The notes: generated from the sequence alone by a model not told the origin. Counted from the first letter of the stretch, positions 20,925 through 29,698 are shown. The stretch is DNA of 64,000 bases from Pseudomonadota bacterium (GCA_022360315.1 JAKSDA010000002.1:1-64000); one strand, 5' to 3'. Program-made: numbers and translations.

Positions 20925-21659
20925 ATGGCAGTTGTCGTCAAAGAGATCATGAACCGCGAACTTCTTACCCTTCGACCGGACGAGGAGCCGGGCGATGCCC
21001 TGAGTTATGTGCTTGCTCTGGGCGTGACCGGTGCGCCCGTTGTCGACGAATATGGTGCGCTGGTCGGCATGATCTCGCTGCGCGACTTGATGGGCGATCG
21101 CAGAGGGGACACGATTGGCGACCGGATGACCAGGCCGGCAGTTTCGGTATCTCAATCGGTTTCCATCAGCGAGGCGGGCAAGCTGATGGGAGAGACGGGT
21201 TATCATCGCCTGGCTGTAACTGATGATAGCGGTCAGGTCGTCGGTGTATTATCGACGCTGGACGTGATTCGCGGACTGCTCGGTATGCCAGCTGTACATC
21301 CGAGCACGTTTCCCCATTTCGATCCCGAAACCGGGGTTATCTGGTCAGATGACCATCTATTCGAGTTTGAGCGGGTCGAAGCGGCGCCGGATGCCCCCGG
21401 GGTCGTCGCTTTGATCCAGGGTGGCATCGGTACACCTGAGACGATCGTATGGGCGGAGGCGGCGAGTGACGTCCGCCGTCGCCTCATCGACCTGCTCTCG
21501 ATGCCCGAGCAGCAGAACTTCAGGCTGCGCAAAGTACTCGCCCTCAAGCGGCTTCGCTTCCGCACGGCACTGGCAACCGACGCGGGTGAACGCGAGCGCC
21601 TGGTGACCAAGCTGCTCGCCGAGATGCGCAGCGGGGCGCGCGAAGAATCGGTGAACTGA
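20925..21659 (+). CDS. CBS-pair protein with an extra C-terminal domain
   Basis: A 244-residue protein. The first ~125 residues are two CBS motifs (V-K-E-I-M-N-R-E-L-L-T-L with G-A-P-V-V-D-E-Y-G, and a second set with H-R-L-A-V-T-D-D-S-G-Q-V-V-G-V-L-S-T-L-D-V), which normally bind adenosyl ligands such as AMP, ATP or SAM. The last ~115 residues match no family I know; they contain an acidic/hydrophobic beta stretch and a basic helix (F-R-L-R-K-V-L-A-L-K-R-L-R-F-R). The ATG at 20925 has AAAGGAG in good position. It may be a cytoplasmic energy or nucleotide sensor; the target is unknown. Confidence 0.88.
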   Translation: MAVVVKEIMNRELLTLRPDEEPGDALSYVLALGVTGAPVVDEYGALVGMISLRDLMGDRRGDTIGDRMTRPAVSVSQSVSISEAGKLMGETGYHRLAVTDDSGQVVGVLSTLDVIRGLLGMPAVHPSTFPHFDPETGVIWSDDHLFEFERVEAAPDAPGVVALIQGGIGTPETIVWAEAASDVRRRLIDLLSMPEQQNFRLRKVLALKRLRFRTALATDAGERERLVTKLLAEMRSGAREESVN

Positions 21660-21949
21660 TCCTCGACTCGGGTTGGCAATCTCGGCCGAGGCTGAAAACC
21701 GAGACCGAGTACCGGCTGGCGAAACCGATGCCGAGGCCGGCTGCCAACGCGGTTGCTGAATCCGAATCAGCGCCCGTGGGACGGCGTCGGACGATCTCGT
21801 GCAAGAAAGCTTGTGGCAAAGAAACGTGCATGATACATAAGGCGCTGCACAGCGTACTATCGGGGATCGCCGCGCAACTGTGTTCGCTCGCCGCGCACGT
21901 TTGGGTGTTCGGGGCAATTGTGTGCGGAACTCGCGTTGTGTCACGTTGA
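21660..21949. other. Gap without a recognisable gene
   Basis: About 290 bases between the CBS gene and the S15 remnant. Short open frames on both strands show no family resemblance. It may hold decayed N-terminal sequence of the peptidase, but no homology is readable by eye. Confidence 0.5.
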
Positions 21950-22673
21950 TTTGATTTTGGTTTTGGACTAGTTGATTCAGAGAGAAACGCATGGGCACGC
22001 ATCAAAACCGCCGTGGCCATGAGCGGGTGGGGCAGTTTGTCCGATTCGCTGTACGGAAGCGAAACCCCCTGGCTGGTGTGGGGCTTGCTTCTGGTCGGCT
22101 CGGGGTAACTTCACCGGCCGCATGGATCCGATCATCGACGGCGGGCTGTGGGCCGAACCGAGTGATACCGAGCGGACCAGCACGATCAGGGCCGGCTACG
22201 CCACACCGGCCACCACCGGAATTCCGCTCATCTCCGAAATTGTCGAATCCCATGTCGATGTACCGGTGCTGGTATCGCTGCCTCTGGTCAACCGGCGTCA
22301 CGCTCTGGTGTACTGGACTGGTAGGCTGGCCGACAAGATGGCGATTCGAGGTCGCTCGTCGGTAACCCTGCACGTCGCGACGTCGGACGATTCAGCCCAC
22401 ATCATGGCCTATCTGTACGACGTAAACGCCCTGGGCAAGGGCACGCTGATCACGCACGGGACCGCAACGCTCCACGACATCGCTTCCCAAGCACAAACTC
22501 TCCGCGTGGACCTCAATGCCGTCGCCTACGATGTGCCAGCTGGCCGCCGGCTGGTCCTGGTCATCGATACACTGGACCCGCTCTATGCGACCCGGACCGG
22601 GCTGGGCGCGCGACTGCGCTTTCCACATTCGGCAGCGCAACCGATGACCCTCGACATCGAGACCCGGCGATAG
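21950..22673 (+). pseudogene. Broken S15/CocE-type peptidase remnant
   Basis: Two consecutive frames together read like the C-terminal half of an X-Pro dipeptidyl-peptidase/CocE-family hydrolase. The first (open 21950-22108, TAA at 22106-22108) reads I-K-T-A-V-A-M-S-G-W-G-S-L-S-D-S-L-Y-G and then W-L-V-W-G-L-L-L-V-G-S-G. The second (from about 22110 to TAG at 22671-22673) continues with T-G-R-M-D-P and then a jelly-roll domain (L-V-Y-W-T-G-R-L, P-A-G-R-R-L-V-L-V-I-D-T). The catalytic Ser region and everything before it are missing and a frameshift near 22105 separates the pieces. An ATG at 22122 could still express the beta domain alone (183 residues), but that would lack catalysis. Confidence 0.72.
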
Positions 22674-22681
22674 GACGGTCG

Positions 22682-24046
22682 TTACCTGTGGAGCTCCGCA
22701 GGTAGCCCAAGCGGCACAATCCAGTCAGAGGCCCGCAGGGTTCGCGGCTCGGCGGCGAGATCGATGTCGGGCCGCACGATCCGCTGGCTCGGTCGGCCGT
22801 TCAGGGCCACCCACGCATGGGCATGGACACGGACCGTACCGCGCCCATCGCGCTCAAAGCGGCGAGCAAGTTGCAGCGCGTACTCGTGAATCATGTCCGG
22901 TTGGTTGGACATCATCTGGTACTGGAGCGGTGTCAATTCCGACCTTGGGTACACCACCTGGCGTTGACCATTGCCGGTCCGCACCTCGTACTCGACCAGT
23001 CCGGTTTTTTCAATGAGCATGACGCGCCACGAAAAGCGGAAACCTTCTTCGGTCCAGTTGACATTTCCCGGGTACAGGGTGAATCGAAGAGGGATTAGCA
23101 GCTGAACGACGAGGTAGGCAACACCGATGTACACCAGGGGTCTCGCAACCGCGTGGTGACGTGGCGCGCCGTCATCAGGTGTGGCCACGCTTGGTCCTGG
23201 CCTCTTCAAGTGGCGCGGCCAGGATGGAGAGAAGAACAAGGTCGCGGAGATCAACATGACCCATGAGAAGACACCGACCGGAAATAGCAGCCAGATGGTG
23301 CCGTGAAAGAAGACCGAGCTGGCGTATGCCACCAGTCGCGTGCGCGGCAGTAAGAGCCAACCGACGATGGTCAAGTCAAAGAGGGCTCCGCCCCAGCTCA
23401 TTGCATATGCGACCCACGGCTCACCGAGAACATGGCCGACGAGCGGCAGGTCCCCGTAACTGCGGAGCCACGTTTGCAGAGGCTCTGCGCGTACCAGCCA
23501 ATCACTGTTCAGTTTGGCCAAACCAGCAAACAGGTACACGATCGCGATCTGGCTGCGCAGTAGTACGTAGGCCCATCGCGCCACAGTAACGCTTGAAGGT
23601 GGGTTTCGTCGCCAGGCGTCGACCGACCACGTGGCTCCTGCTGGTACGAAGATGAGGAGCAGGGCCAGAAGACTCACCAGATAATAGTGATTGAGATATG
23701 CCGCTTTCTCGATGAGCTCGGCATAGGTAAATGTCAAGAAGAAGACCGCGGCGCTGATCCGGGTCCAGGCACCGATCATGAGCCCAAGTGCCGCCGCTCC
23801 CATGACGCCAAAATGGCCATACATGCCCCACGCCGGCCACGGACGTACCCACTCAAAACCGAGATAGGTAAAGTGAGTGGACGGTGCAATGTACAGTTCG
23901 TGGATCCAGCCATTGGTCCAGAAGCGAACCACCGCAAAGATCATCAGGGCGCCGAACAGGATGCGAAACGCTGCCAGACCGCGCGCATCTTGTGGGGCAT
24001 TGAGCCACCGGTAATACCGGCTCGGTTTTGGGCTGGTCGAGCTCAT
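22682..24046 (-). CDS. HTTM / vitamin K-dependent gamma-carboxylase-like membrane protein
   Basis: A 454-residue integral membrane protein with several hydrophobic helices in its first ~280 residues. The motif E-L-I-E-K-A-A-Y-L-N-H-Y-Y-L corresponds to the region around the active-site Lys and the N-H-x-Y of gamma-carboxylases. A soluble C-terminal part of ~150 residues follows (F-R-F-S-W-R-V-M-L-I-E-K-T-G, a pattern shared by HTTM proteins). Bacterial HTTM proteins are often neighbours of imelysin and di-haem oxidoreductase genes, as here; their reaction is not settled. It is the last gene of the operon, two bases after the preceding imelysin stop. Confidence 0.88.
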   Translation of the reverse strand: MSSTSPKPSRYYRWLNAPQDARGLAAFRILFGALMIFAVVRFWTNGWIHELYIAPSTHFTYLGFEWVRPWPAWGMYGHFGVMGAAALGLMIGAWTRISAAVFFLTFTYAELIEKAAYLNHYYLVSLLALLLIFVPAGATWSVDAWRRNPPSSVTVARWAYVLLRSQIAIVYLFAGLAKLNSDWLVRAEPLQTWLRSYGDLPLVGHVLGEPWVAYAMSWGGALFDLTIVGWLLLPRTRLVAYASSVFFHGTIWLLFPVGVFSWVMLISATLFFSPSWPRHLKRPGPSVATPDDGAPRHHAVARPLVYIGVAYLVVQLLIPLRFTLYPGNVNWTEEGFRFSWRVMLIEKTGLVEYEVRTGNGQRQVVYPRSELTPLQYQMMSNQPDMIHEYALQLARRFERDGRGTVRVHAHAWVALNGRPSQRIVRPDIDLAAEPRTLRASDWIVPLGLPAELHR

Positions 24047-24048
24047 CG

Positions 24049-25128
24049 CTAGTCGCCGTCGTTGTCGTTAAACCTCGGTGTGAGCCCCAATGCGTTGATG
24101 ATATCTACCTGGATCAGCCGTTGCAGTTCGCCGAGCTGGTCAATGGTCGCGGAGACCGGGGCTGGCTGTTCGATAACCGCCACTGTGAGCGGCATCGGTA
24201 TCTGGTCCAGGACTTCACGCGCCGCTGCGAGTTGATCCTGCATGGCCTGGGCAAACCCCTTGTCACGCGGGGTGTAGAAGTCGAGTCCCTTGCTGTCTTG
24301 CGAGCCATCGCCGAAGTACAGACGTTCGATACCCCGAAGGTTGTCGCGAATATCGTCGAGAGAGCGGCCACTGAACCGGGATTCGGCCTTATCCGGCTGT
24401 GGTGAACCGCCGGTAGTTGCTCCCAGCGGCCTGCCGAGCTTGTCGGCCCGGATGTTTTCAATGGCAAATGCCATCCGATTCACGATCTCGCCGACAGCAG
24501 CGGTGGGGTTATCGAACATCGCGCCCGTGCGTCCCGCCTCCACCAGCTCGCCGAGGTAGTCGCCATGGGCCGGGTCCCATGCTCGGCGCATCTCGCGGGC
24601 GCGGTGGGCCAGGTCGTCGGTGATTGCAAGGAGGTATTCGCATCTTCGAGGCGACGCCGCAAAGTCTGTTACGATATCGGTGTCCGGTTGGTAGAGCAGG
24701 TATTCGATGACCGGAAAGCCCCTGGCAGCTGCGCCGAGCGCATCAGCGGCAATCGGCGAGGTATCGGACAGGATCTGTTCAATCGCATCGACTCGAACCG
24801 GCCAAAAATCGATCTTGGGACCGAGGCGCAGCGGTTCTTCGCGATAGGGTCCAAAGGCGAGGATCTCGTTTTGCTTCCACGGCGCGCGCGCATCCCACCA
24901 GGCCGATCGCGCGTCTCGAAGGGCTTCACTGGATGGCGCGTTGCAAAGCGTTTCCGCAGCGTCGTGCAGGGACTCCGCGGTGGTTTCAAAGTCGCGGTAC
25001 CCGGGCAAAATCACGTGCTCGCCCCAGGATGCCAGCAATGCGCGGCGAGAATCGTCAGAGGTTTCTCCACCGCATGCAGACGAGACGGCGACAAGGACAA
25101 CCAAGAGTGTGGGCGCCGCTCGGTTCAA
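24049..25128 (-). CDS. Imelysin-family lipoprotein (first copy)
   Basis: About 359 residues. From a TTG at 25128, which overlaps the upstream stop (TTGA), the N-terminus is a lipoprotein signal ending in V-S-S-A-C-G-G. An imelysin/IrpA-like all-helical fold follows (W-G-E-H-V-I-L-P-G-Y-R-D-F). The family G-x-H-x-x-E motif is degenerate here: G-F-P-V-I-E-Y-L-L replaces the His by Pro (near 24700). Imelysin-like proteins sit on the periplasmic side of the outer membrane and serve iron uptake. Codons upstream of the TTG are open but lie inside the preceding gene. Confidence 0.83.
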   Translation of the reverse strand: MNRAAPTLLVVLVAVSSACGGETSDDSRRALLASWGEHVILPGYRDFETTAESLHDAAETLCNAPSSEALRDARSAWWDARAPWKQNEILAFGPYREEPLRLGPKIDFWPVRVDAIEQILSDTSPIAADALGAAARGFPVIEYLLYQPDTDIVTDFAASPRRCEYLLAITDDLAHRAREMRRAWDPAHGDYLGELVEAGRTGAMFDNPTAAVGEIVNRMAFAIENIRADKLGRPLGATTGGSPQPDKAESRFSGRSLDDIRDNLRGIERLYFGDGSQDSKGLDFYTPRDKGFAQAMQDQLAAAREVLDQIPMPLTVAVIEQPAPVSATIDQLGELQRLIQVDIINALGLTPRFNDNDGD

Positions 25129-26537
25129 AGCGACTCCACAAACTGCACGAGCGCCTGGCGGTCGTCCACCGGAAGATGCCGAAACGCTTCGCGTGCTTTT
25201 TCGGATTCTCCTCCGTGCCAGAGGATCGCTTCGGTCACGCCGCGAGCACGGCCATCGTGAAGCAATCGGTCGTGGTCGTTGACAATCTTGTAAAACCGCA
25301 ATCCCCACAATGGCGGTGTGCGCCACTCGCGCCCGCTGGCGCCGAAGGTCGGTCGTTCATCCGACAGTTCCTCGCCCATGTCGTGCAGAAGGAGATCTGT
25401 ATAGGGCCAGATGGTCTGATCGCGAACCTCGGGCAAGTCCGATTCGCTACCTGTCTGATGACTCGGCGTATGGCAAGAGGCGCATCCGATATCGCTGAAC
25501 AGCAACTTGCCCCGCAACACCGTTTCATCATCGAAGCGCTGCCGGGCGGGGACCGCCAGCAGGCGTGCGTAGGTTTCCACTCGGTCGAGAAGACGATCCG
25601 GAATTTCGGGATCGCCCCCGGAGATTGCGTCGCCACAGTCTGTTTGCGAACTCGTACAGTTCTGAGAGGGGAACAACGAGCTCGTGATCCCCATGTCGCC
25701 CACAAACGCTCCGGCAGATTGCTGGCGGACGCTCGGTTGCTCTGCTTTCCAGCCAAAGCGGCCGATGGCGAGCTGTTCTGTGGTCACGTCCCAGACCCGG
25801 TTGATGCGCCCGGATATTCCATCGCCATCTGCATCGTCCGGATCTTCAAGTTCGGCTAATCGGTCCTCACCGATGGCCTCGAGAAGCCCGAGCCCGATCA
25901 CGGCAGGAGCCACCCGCGGCGATCGTTTGACCTGGTTGCTCATGGGCCCGTAGGCGAGATTCGAGATGGTATACCTCGGCGAGAGCAGGGTATACGCTTC
26001 ACCATCCGAGAATTCGCCGCGGATCTCGGTGTACTCGACGGACGGAGTGCCCTCCTCTGCGACGTTGGGGATGGAAAACGGCTGAAGTTGACCGCCGTAG
26101 GTGGGCTCGGCAATCGGCTCTCCGTTTGGCCCTTGCCCTTCGACGCTCAGCCGCAACAGGATGCCCATAAAGGCCTCGCCCGTTTCGAGTGGAGGCCTGC
26201 CCCGGCCATCCTTGAAATGGCAGGCCGCACACGAGCGAGCATTGAACAGGGGTCCGAGGCCATCGCGGCTCTCGGTGCTCGATGGCGCCTGAACCCATGA
26301 CTGGTTAAAGAAGCTGTTTCCGGAGAAGAACAGCGCTTCATGCTCGTCGGTGATGTTGTCCGCCGGCATGGTAAACGCGTTTGCGCCGAGCAAAAGCGTG
26401 TTGGTCGTTTCTCCTCCGGGAGTTTCTTCGCCCGGCTCCAATGCGGCGAGTCCGCTGGTATCCCCACATGCGGCAAGCGTGCATTGGAGTGAGAAGCCGA
26501 CAAACAAGGCCCAATATGACGACCGTAATAGCAGCAT
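25125..26537 (-). CDS. Di-haem oxidoreductase lipoprotein (DUF1111/thiol-oxidoreductase-like)
   Basis: A 470-residue protein with a signal segment and lipobox T-L-A-A-C. Two haem-c sites are visible, C-A-A-C-H (residues ~103-107, in N-A-R-S-C-A-A-C-H-F-K-D-G-R-G) and C-A-S-C-H (~355-359). A C-terminal D-G-R-A-R-G-V-T-E-A-I-L-W-H-G-G-E is the usual signature of DUF1111 (DHOR) proteins. It would transfer electrons in the periplasm, plausibly for iron reduction or oxidation in concert with the imelysins that flank it. The ATG is at 26537. Confidence 0.9.
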   Translation of the reverse strand: MLLLRSSYWALFVGFSLQCTLAACGDTSGLAALEPGEETPGGETTNTLLLGANAFTMPADNITDEHEALFFSGNSFFNQSWVQAPSSTESRDGLGPLFNARSCAACHFKDGRGRPPLETGEAFMGILLRLSVEGQGPNGEPIAEPTYGGQLQPFSIPNVAEEGTPSVEYTEIRGEFSDGEAYTLLSPRYTISNLAYGPMSNQVKRSPRVAPAVIGLGLLEAIGEDRLAELEDPDDADGDGISGRINRVWDVTTEQLAIGRFGWKAEQPSVRQQSAGAFVGDMGITSSLFPSQNCTSSQTDCGDAISGGDPEIPDRLLDRVETYARLLAVPARQRFDDETVLRGKLLFSDIGCASCHTPSHQTGSESDLPEVRDQTIWPYTDLLLHDMGEELSDERPTFGASGREWRTPPLWGLRFYKIVNDHDRLLHDGRARGVTEAILWHGGESEKAREAFRHLPVDDRQALVQFVESL

Positions 26538-26565
26538 GTTTCACCTCGAACCGGGCCTGTCGCCG

Positions 26566-27759
26566 CTATTCGGGATATGGGATGGTGAGGTCAAAAAATC
26601 GGAAAACCTCCTCGAGAAGCTCTTCCTGGTCGCGCAGGGAGCCGATGAGGGCCAGGACGCGAGCTCGCCCCTCGGTATTGCTCAACCCGATCTCTCGATC
26701 GAATGGCGGGACCAACGCCTCGGCCAGCTGCAAGCTCTCCGCGATCTGTGCGTCGAGCTTTTCGGCGAGTTCCGAATCGACCTCGCGCAGAACGTCGCCA
26801 ACACCAACACCGGACACGGTGCTTCTGTCGAGCCGAGTATAGGAGCCCTTCCACACGTTCAAGATGCCCTGGACATTCTGGATCATGTCGCGGTGGGTAT
26901 TGTCGCTGAAGCATGAGTGCTCGTCTTCCTGATCTGCAGAGTCGAGCGCTGTTTGCAGGCGCTCCCCGCCCGTCTCGAAACCACTCAAGACGATCATTCC
27001 GGTCAAGATACGTCGCAGTGCTTCTCTGCGATCGGCACCTTCGAGCTCAGCACGGTAGTTGTTGCCACCGGAAGCCCAAGCGGTGGTGAGGCCGTCGAGG
27101 TGGCCGACCAGCATGGTGGACACTGTGGTGAGGTATTGACCGCGTCGATCCTGATTTTGAGCAGTACCCGCACCACCGGTCACATAGTCCGTGCTGGGCC
27201 GGGCTCCCGGCCCGGTGTCACTTGCATCCTGGCCCCATAGCAAGAATTCAATCGCGTGGTAACCAGTGGCGACGTTTTCTTCGCCGCCCTGCTCGTTCAG
27301 CGATTCGAGCGTGCTGGCATCAATGGTGACAGAGGTGTCGTTGATGATCCCTGCAGTGGCATCTCCATCCACGTAGTCGATATAGGCCTCGTCCAGAGGC
27401 CACGCGTTGATCAAGCCCTCGGGGCCGTCGGTCGGATTGTCGATGGGGCCGTCGTAGAAACGATAGACCTCGGTTTGCAGGTAGGGCTCACGCGATTCGA
27501 GCCACGCTGTCTTGGCGGCCTCGAAGTTGGCCTCCGTCGGCTCGGCGACCAACGCCTTGATGGCGGTATCCATGGCGCGCGCTTCTGCCAGCGAATCTTC
27601 ATAGCTGGCATGGACGATCCGTGCGTAGGTCTCGATCGCCTCTTGCGTGTTGTCGGGCAGTGCCGGGGGGCCGTCATCATCGCCGCCGCAGGCACCGAGG
27701 GTACCCGCGAAGGTGATGAGTAAGGCACTTCCGATGCTGTGACGTGTCCAGCTCGACAT
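26566..27759 (-). CDS. Imelysin-family lipoprotein (second copy)
   Basis: A 397-residue lipoprotein (signal ending in G-T-L-G-A-C-G-G-D-D-D). The imelysin fold carries the intact motif G-Y-H-A-I-E-F-L-L-W-G-Q-D (G-x-H-x-x-E), unlike the first copy. Preceding conserved pieces are Y-D-G-P-I-D-N and I-N-A-W-P-L-D-E-A-Y-I-D-Y. It probably binds iron or a ferric complex at the outer membrane. The ATG at 27759 has GAAGGA before it; the open frame upstream overlaps an intergenic stretch and is not used. It lies 28 bp before the di-haem gene. Confidence 0.93.
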   Translation of the reverse strand: MSSWTRHSIGSALLITFAGTLGACGGDDDGPPALPDNTQEAIETYARIVHASYEDSLAEARAMDTAIKALVAEPTEANFEAAKTAWLESREPYLQTEVYRFYDGPIDNPTDGPEGLINAWPLDEAYIDYVDGDATAGIINDTSVTIDASTLESLNEQGGEENVATGYHAIEFLLWGQDASDTGPGARPSTDYVTGGAGTAQNQDRRGQYLTTVSTMLVGHLDGLTTAWASGGNNYRAELEGADRREALRRILTGMIVLSGFETGGERLQTALDSADQEDEHSCFSDNTHRDMIQNVQGILNVWKGSYTRLDRSTVSGVGVGDVLREVDSELAEKLDAQIAESLQLAEALVPPFDREIGLSNTEGRARVLALIGSLRDQEELLEEVFRFFDLTIPYPE

Positions 27760-27778
27760 CGGGTTTTTCCTTCTCGGT

Positions 27779-28330
27779 TCAGGTGGCCGCAACGCAGCGT
27801 TCGGTTGGGTGCGGTGGAAATGCTGAGTTATCAATGCCAGGTGACTGTTCTGCGTTTGTCCGGCCGGCGCAGCCAATCGACCTGAGGATGGTGGTCTCTA
27901 CCTCGGCAGCCAGTCGATGAAGCAAGGGATCGAGGGCGCGTTCATCGCGGCGGAGCAGCTCCCACAGTAGCGCTGCCAATTCCGGCACGCTCCACGTATC
28001 GCGGCTCTGTCGCAGCGCTTCGACCAGATGGAGCGGCGGTGCCTTATGAAAGCCAAAAAGCCAGGGAGAGAGACGGCGATCGAGTTGCGCCGCGCTGCAT
28101 TGCCAGCAGGCTGGCGAGGTCATCATCTGGCTGGTGAGGCAACCGTACACACTGGATGGCCACAGGGAAACCGCCTCGTCGTCTTCGAACTTGCCCAGCA
28201 GGGACTGTGCTTCATCCGTATTCAGGGCTACAACGAGCACGATGCGGAGCGCACACGCCACTCCGGGGTCGTCGCACGCATCCGGATAGAGCTCGCTGCG
28301 AGCCTCTCGTTCACGGTATCCTGAGTTCAT
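27779..28330 (-). CDS. Imelysin-operon protein, unknown function
   Basis: A 183-residue protein. It overlaps the preceding small gene by four bases (ATGA 28327-28330) and lies 20 bp before imelysin 2. It is mostly helical with several cysteines (D-A-C-D-D, V-Y-G-C-L, A-C-W-Q-C, I-G-C-A-G). There is no signal peptide, so it is probably cytoplasmic. No family is recognised; the operon position suggests a role in iron handling or regulation. Confidence 0.7.
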   Translation of the reverse strand: MNSGYREREARSELYPDACDDPGVACALRIVLVVALNTDEAQSLLGKFEDDEAVSLWPSSVYGCLTSQMMTSPACWQCSAAQLDRRLSPWLFGFHKAPPLHLVEALRQSRDTWSVPELAALLWELLRRDERALDPLLHRLAAEVETTILRSIGCAGRTNAEQSPGIDNSAFPPHPTERCVAAT

Positions 28331-28620
28331 CTGGCCTCTCCCGTGGCAGGTGGAGCAGAGGGTTGCTCGCGTACCGGCAAAGGTTGCCCCGACCCACCGC
28401 GGATGAGCTTCAGCTCAGGTCTTGCGGTCTTGCGGTCAGCCTCGGCCAGAATGACCATGGCTCTGGCCAGCGTGGTCGTTAGCTCCTCGCAGACAGGGCG
28501 GGCGAGATGGAGCGTGACCGGCCCTGCCCGCACATGCAGGACACCGTCTCTTCCCAGCTCGACCCGCGTACTGGCCGACCTCGCGATCAGTGTCCGGCTG
28601 TCGACGAGCCGGTCGCTCAT
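28327..28620 (-). CDS. Small imelysin-operon protein, unknown function
   Basis: A 97-residue cytoplasmic protein coupled at both ends (ATGA overlaps at 28617-28620 and 28327-28330). The core is a beta strand pair, G-V-L-H-V-R-A-G-P-V-T-L-H-L, followed by a helix (E-L-T-T-T-L-A-R-A-M-V-I-L). It shares this layout with the preceding 91-residue protein (M-Q-L-H-I-G-A-L-T-L-R-M, then D-L-L-S-T-L-G-R-A), so the two look like diverged paralogues. The tail is proline-rich. Function unknown. Confidence 0.72.
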   Translation of the reverse strand: MSDRLVDSRTLIARSASTRVELGRDGVLHVRAGPVTLHLARPVCEELTTTLARAMVILAEADRKTARPELKLIRGGSGQPLPVREQPSAPPATGEAR

Positions 28621-28892
28621 GCCTGCCCTCGCTCACTCGTCAACACAGTGACTTCATGGCCCGACTCGTTGTCGGCAGCCTCTTGCGCCGCATATACCGT
28701 GACGGCCCGTCCGAGCGTGCTCAGAAGGTCTGAAACCGCACAGGGGGCCATGCGCAATGTGAGCGCTCCGATATGCAGCTGCATCATGCCGCAGCCACAA
28801 ACATCAACCGCTGCAACCGACCCCTGCGCGAGTCGGGTGCGTTCGCAATTGTCACCAACAGGTGAATGAGATTGGGTTTGCTTTGTCCTCAT
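28617..28892 (-). CDS. Small protein with a C-G-C-G motif, first gene of the imelysin operon
   Basis: A 91-residue protein with the motif V-D-V-C-G-C-G-M-M-Q-L-H-I-G, which could bind a metal, followed by a helix. The ATG at 28892 has AGGAG upstream. It overlaps the next gene by four bases. As the first product of a probably iron-regulated operon it could be a small metal sensor or carrier; this is inference from motif and place only. It resembles the next protein in strand-helix layout but only this copy has the cysteines. Confidence 0.75.
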   Translation of the reverse strand: MRTKQTQSHSPVGDNCERTRLAQGSVAAVDVCGCGMMQLHIGALTLRMAPCAVSDLLSTLGRAVTVYAAQEAADNESGHEVTVLTSERGQA

Positions 28893-29485
28893 GTGTCCTT
28901 GCTCCTGGTAGAATGAGCCGCTTGGCTTCGCTGTACTGGGCGCTGGACGCTGAGGTCGCGGGCCGCTTGGCGGGGTGGCGCTCTTGCTTGCTTCGAGTTG
29001 TTTTCCCCCTCCCCGGCTACATGTCGTCCACCGGGACGAGGACTCTTCGTTTGCATCACCGGTACGTCAACTCGACGTTGTTTTCCCTGTAATATTGAAA
29101 ATGAATTTCGATGTCAATGGTGTCGCGCACAGAAACTGCGCTCCGCCCGAACGAACCAGGCCCAAGAGCCGAGCTGTGGGGCAGCTTGGAGTACTCGCTG
29201 CAGCTCTGATGGCGGCGTTCGATCAGACGGTTCGATCAGACGCCAGGCACGCTCTTTGCGACCTTACCTCGCTGGCAAGTCCGACTCACACGCACACTCC
29301 GACGCCGATACAGGCTCCCGATGCGAGTGCTGATTCACTTCACTTGACGCGAGCGAATTTGCGGTCGCTGTGTCCCGTGGATTTGCGAGCTCCTCGTCGC
29401 CCGCTCGAGCAGTGTTCCCATGCGGGCCAGGTGGTTCGCCAGTGGCTCAACTGGGCGACAGAGGCGGACTTTGCTTTTCGCATTG
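28893..29485. other. Intergenic region with the operon promoter and long leader
   Basis: About 590 bases. It contains the promoter/Fur-like element at 29089-29117 and a roughly 190-base leader with a pyrimidine run (29001-29015 on the plus strand). From 29118 to 29485 no gene, RNA or repeat could be recognised; plus-strand open frames here have no family resemblance. Confidence 0.55.
29089..29117 (-). promoter_or_regulatory. Promoter of the imelysin operon with an embedded Fur-box-like site
   Basis: On the minus strand TTGACA (29117-29112), a 17-bp spacer and TATTAC (29094-29089) form a good promoter. The spacer contains TGAAAATGAATTTCG (29096-29110, plus strand), an inverted GAAA-N5-TTTC core matching the Fur 7-1-7 consensus at about 10 of 14 positions. 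A repressor bound there would block RNA polymerase. The leader to the first ATG is about 190 bases. Confidence 0.6.
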
Positions 29486-29698
29486 CTAGTCGTCGTCGCC
29501 ACCAGCGTAGCTCGAGACGTAACTCGATTGGCCTTCCTCGTAGTATTCAGAGGTCCGCTCTTGCTCGACGACCTCGCCGCCCAGCGCCTCCTCGAGAAAT
29601 TTGGTGGCGTCGAGGCACGAGGACCCCTTGATCCCCTTGACCGTAAACTCCACTTCGCCAGATGGGCTGATCGTGATCTCGATATCTTGTTTGCGCAT
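29486..29698 (-). CDS. DUF2997 family small protein
   Basis: A 70-residue protein. The start is the ATG at 29698, which shares one base with the preceding stop (TGATG). The DUF2997 core is visible: I-E-I-T-I-S-P-S-G-E-V-E-F-T-V-K-G-I-K-G with a following conserved cysteine (S-S-C-L-D-A-T-K-F-L-E-E-A-L-G). The tail is acidic and tyrosine-rich. DUF2997 genes are known to travel with DUF1257 and Ycf46-type AAA genes; the function is unknown. Last gene of the seven-gene FHA cluster. Confidence 0.88.
   Translation of the reverse strand: MRKQDIEITISPSGEVEFTVKGIKGSSCLDATKFLEEALGGEVVEQERTSEYYEEGQSSYVSSYAGGDDD

Noticed and set aside
22122..22673. Independent 183-residue gene
   Set aside because: It is the C-terminal beta domain of an S15 peptidase whose preceding part continues in another frame, so it is better called a remnant.
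28975..29631. Plus-strand 218-codon frame across the imelysin promoter region
   Set aside because: It overlaps the promoter and the DUF2997 gene on the other strand and shows no conserved features.
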